Shown in pieces: positions 62,432 through 64,000 of a stretch of 64,000 bases of DNA; positions within the stretch are counted from its first letter, which is position 1, and the number at the start of each line of letters is the position of its first letter. The stretch comes from Chersky-840 sp963838775. GTDB taxonomy: Bacteria > Actinomycetota > Acidimicrobiia > Acidimicrobiales > UBA8190. Made by a program: the position numbers and the translations under genes. The notes beneath the pieces are model-generated. The model saw only the letters and a list, made by a program, of their open reading frames with translations, did not search any database and was not told where the DNA came from. The stretch lies in assembly GCA_963838775.1 (NCBI GenBank), contig CAWISP010000024.1:62001-126000 (forward strand), read 5' to 3'.

Positions 62432-63691
62432 TCAGCTGTCGCGTGCCAGGCGCAAGCCGCTGAACGGCCAGCGCGCCGACGGTGGGAAGAAATTCCGGTA
62501 CGTGGCACGGATGTGGTCGGAGGAGGTGACGCAACTCCCACCGCGCAGCACGTACTGGTTGACCATGAACTTGCCGTTGTACTCGCCGACCGCTCCAGGA
62601 GCAGGGCGAAAACCTGGATAGGGGCTGTACGAGCTCGACGTCCACTGCCACACGTTGCCGAAGAACGAGGCGGCCGGCGCCGTCGGTCTCGGATGAAGGA
62701 TCGACAGGTCGAGGAAGTTGCCGTCCGGCACCTGATCGACGGCCACCGCCTCCCACTCGGCCTCGGTGGGCAGGCGCCCCCCGGCCCAACGGGCGAACGC
62801 GTCGGCTTCGTAATAGCTGATGTGACAGACGGGCTCGGACGGGTCGACGAGTTGGGGTCCACCCAGGGTGAACAGCCACCAGTCGTCGACGACCTTGAAC
62901 CAGTACAGCGGGGAGTTCCACTCCTCGGCCTGGGTGGTGGCCCACCCGTCCGAAAGCCACAGGTCCGGCCGTCCGTAGCCATCGTCGTCCATGAAGGCCA
63001 GCCACTCCCCGCAGGTGACGGGGCGATCGGCCAGGGCAAAGGGCTCCAAGTGGGCGGTGTGGCGGGGGTATTCGTTGTCGAAAGCGAATGCGCCGTGGGC
63101 GTGACCGATCTCCACGAGTCCGCCCCCGTGTTCAACCCATGCCGCCGGGCGGGCGGCACGTGGCTCGTCGAAGGTGACCGTCGTGTAGGCCGGCTGGAGG
63201 GGATTGCACGACAGCACGTGCTTGATGTCCATGAGCAGGAGCTCCTGATGCTGCTGCTCATGGTGCAACCCGAGTTCCACCAGATCTGCCACGGTGGGGG
63301 TCAACGTGCCGGTCAGGAACCGCGTCATCGCCTCATCGACATGTCGGCGGTATTCGCCCACCTCGCTCACGCCGGGTCGTGAGACGACGCCACGGCGAGG
63401 CCTCGGGTACCGGGCACCCACGCCCTCGTAGTACGAGTTGAACAGATACGCGTAGGCGGGATGGAAGGGGCGGTAGCCGCGTAGCTCCGACTCGAGGAGG
63501 AACGTCTCGAAGAACCATGACGTGTGGGCCCGGTGCCATTTGGTCGGGCTCACGTCGGGCATGGACTGCACCGTCTGGTCCTCGGGGGACAGGGGGGCGG
63601 CCAACGCCTCGGTCAGGTCCCGCACCTGTCGGTAGCGAGACGCCAACCGGGTGGACTGCTCGGTCGTCGTCGTCACATCGCCCATGGGCAC
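62432..63691 (-). CDS. egtB: Hercynylcysteine S-oxide synthase EgtB (gamma-Glu-Cys/Cys sulfoxide synthase)
   Basis: EgtB is the non-heme iron enzyme that joins hercynine to a cysteine thiol by oxidative C-S bond formation. The 419-residue protein has the DinB-like N-terminal domain with the iron ligands His53 (SPTKWHRAH) and His144/His148 (LHHEQQHQEL). The C-terminal FGE-sulfatase-type domain contains VEIGHAHGAFAFDNEYP, RPVTCGEWLAFMDDDGY and the late NVWQWTSSSYSPYPGF and GGSCVTSSDHIRATYRNFF. Start is ATG 63691 or the ATG six bases later. egtA, egtC and egtE are not in the window. Confidence 0.95.
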   Translation of the reverse strand: MPMGDVTTTTEQSTRLASRYRQVRDLTEALAAPLSPEDQTVQSMPDVSPTKWHRAHTSWFFETFLLESELRGYRPFHPAYAYLFNSYYEGVGARYPRPRRGVVSRPGVSEVGEYRRHVDEAMTRFLTGTLTPTVADLVELGLHHEQQHQELLLMDIKHVLSCNPLQPAYTTVTFDEPRAARPAAWVEHGGGLVEIGHAHGAFAFDNEYPRHTAHLEPFALADRPVTCGEWLAFMDDDGYGRPDLWLSDGWATTQAEEWNSPLYWFKVVDDWWLFTLGGPQLVDPSEPVCHISYYEADAFARWAGGRLPTEAEWEAVAVDQVPDGNFLDLSILHPRPTAPAASFFGNVWQWTSSSYSPYPGFRPAPGAVGEYNGKFMVNQYVLRGGSCVTSSDHIRATYRNFFPPSARWPFSGLRLARDS

Positions 63692-63888
63692 CCCCGGGTC
63701 ATCGGCACTCAGCGTAGGCGGAGGGTGTTGTCCAACGAGCCGCGGGTGCGGCTGACGCCGTCGTCAGTCTGCGGGGGCCCTGGTTCCCGTTCGGCCGTTG
63801 ACCCGGACGGCCAGCTTCTCTCAGTGAGGATGGAAACGGCCAGGTCCAAGGCACAAAGCATGCGACCGGGTCCTGAACTGAAACGAGT

Positions 63889-63908
63889 CGAGGGCCGTCA
63901 CGGCCTCG
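63889..63908 (-). terminator. Hairpin after the partial - strand gene
   Basis: CGAGG(G)CCG-TCA-CGGCCTCG can fold into an 8-bp stem with one bulged base and a 3-base loop. It lies 10 bp downstream of the stop codon of the partial - strand gene that ends at 63918, in the correct place for its terminator. Confidence 0.35.
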
Positions 63909-63917
63909 ATGCGCTCC

Positions 63918-64000
63918 TCAGAATGAAATCTCCGCGAACGATTGCAGGGAGGCGTTTCGAGGGCTCGACACCTCGATGTAACAGGTCTGGCCCTCGTCGC
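63918..64000 (-). CDS. C-terminal end of an unrecognised protein (partial)
   Basis: On the - strand the window edge cuts a reading frame of about 27 codons with a protein-like end: DEGQTCYIEVSSPRNASLQ then SFAEISF and stop (63918-63920). The Cys-Tyr-Ile followed by an S/N-rich strand and final A-x-I-x-F strand is similar in pattern to the end of the secreted protein at 24647 (VICYIG ... AAKVTVTY), so it may be the same small beta-domain family. Only the C-terminus is visible. The 226 bp between its end and egtB contain no ORF. Confidence 0.4.
   Translation of the reverse strand, partial: DEGQTCYIEVSSPRNASLQSFAEISF

Overview
The window is high-GC actinobacterial DNA. The gene set fits an uncultured member of the class Acidimicrobiia or a close relative: an actinobacterial-type SUF locus with a Rieske ferredoxin between sufD and sufC, EgtB/EgtD ergothioneine enzymes, LCP cell-wall ligase, luciferase-like (LLM) flavin/F420 oxidoreductases, an FrhB-type F420 protein and many GTG/TTG starts. 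No rRNA, tRNA, CRISPR array or intact insertion sequence was seen. At least seven otherwise well-conserved genes (including the normally indispensable sufB) are broken by single-base indels, several in homopolymers, so the contig probably carries residual sequencing errors.

Region 1 (1-13.1 kb): a dienelactone hydrolase cut by the window edge and a DUF885-type protein, then a block resembling the lower ethylmalonyl-CoA pathway (malyl-CoA lyase-like, methylsuccinyl-CoA dehydrogenase-like, mesaconyl-CoA hydratase-like), MutY, hydrolases, a flavin reductase, an RmlC-like epimerase, an HTH regulator, an LLM oxidoreductase and two membrane-anchored proteins. Region 2 (13.1-27.8 kb): oligopeptidase B, then the SUF Fe-S assembly genes. 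sufB, a four-cysteine small protein, sufD, a Rieske ferredoxin and a first sufC lie on the + strand, interrupted by an antisense crotonase. sufU, sufS and a second sufC lie on the - strand 5 kb further on. An LLM oxidoreductase, a hydrolase, an LCP protein and a secreted protein sit between them.

Region 3 (27.9-40.7 kb): glycogen-debranching-type enzyme, lipoprotein, FGGY kinase, and a likely polyamine/gamma-glutamyl catabolic cluster (glutamine-synthetase-like ligase, SDR, gamma-glutamyl hydrolase, aldehyde dehydrogenase). A Sco1-like lipoprotein and a PHM-like copper monooxygenase follow, divergently arranged, then a sirtuin. Region 4 (40.7-50.4 kb) looks accessory: a truncated MFS gene marks a junction, followed by lower-GC DNA with a decayed Ig-like domain, two large polytopic membrane proteins, a GT2 glycosyltransferase, short repeats and gene-poor gaps, with an adenylate-forming enzyme and a succinate-semialdehyde dehydrogenase embedded in it.

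Region 5 (50.4-64 kb): an assimilatory sulfate-reduction locus. MarR regulator, precorrin-2 dehydrogenase (siroheme), CysN and CysD run leftward. CysH, a siroheme sulfite/nitrite reductase, an FrhB-type F420 oxidoreductase with two 4Fe-4S motifs and a small unknown protein run rightward from a shared promoter region. This suggests that reduced F420 may supply electrons to sulfite reduction, which is the most interesting hypothesis in the window. The window ends with an orphan ABC ATPase, a membrane protein, a translin-like protein, a D-amino-acid aldolase/dehydratase-like enzyme, egtD and egtB, and the C-terminus of a further - strand gene.
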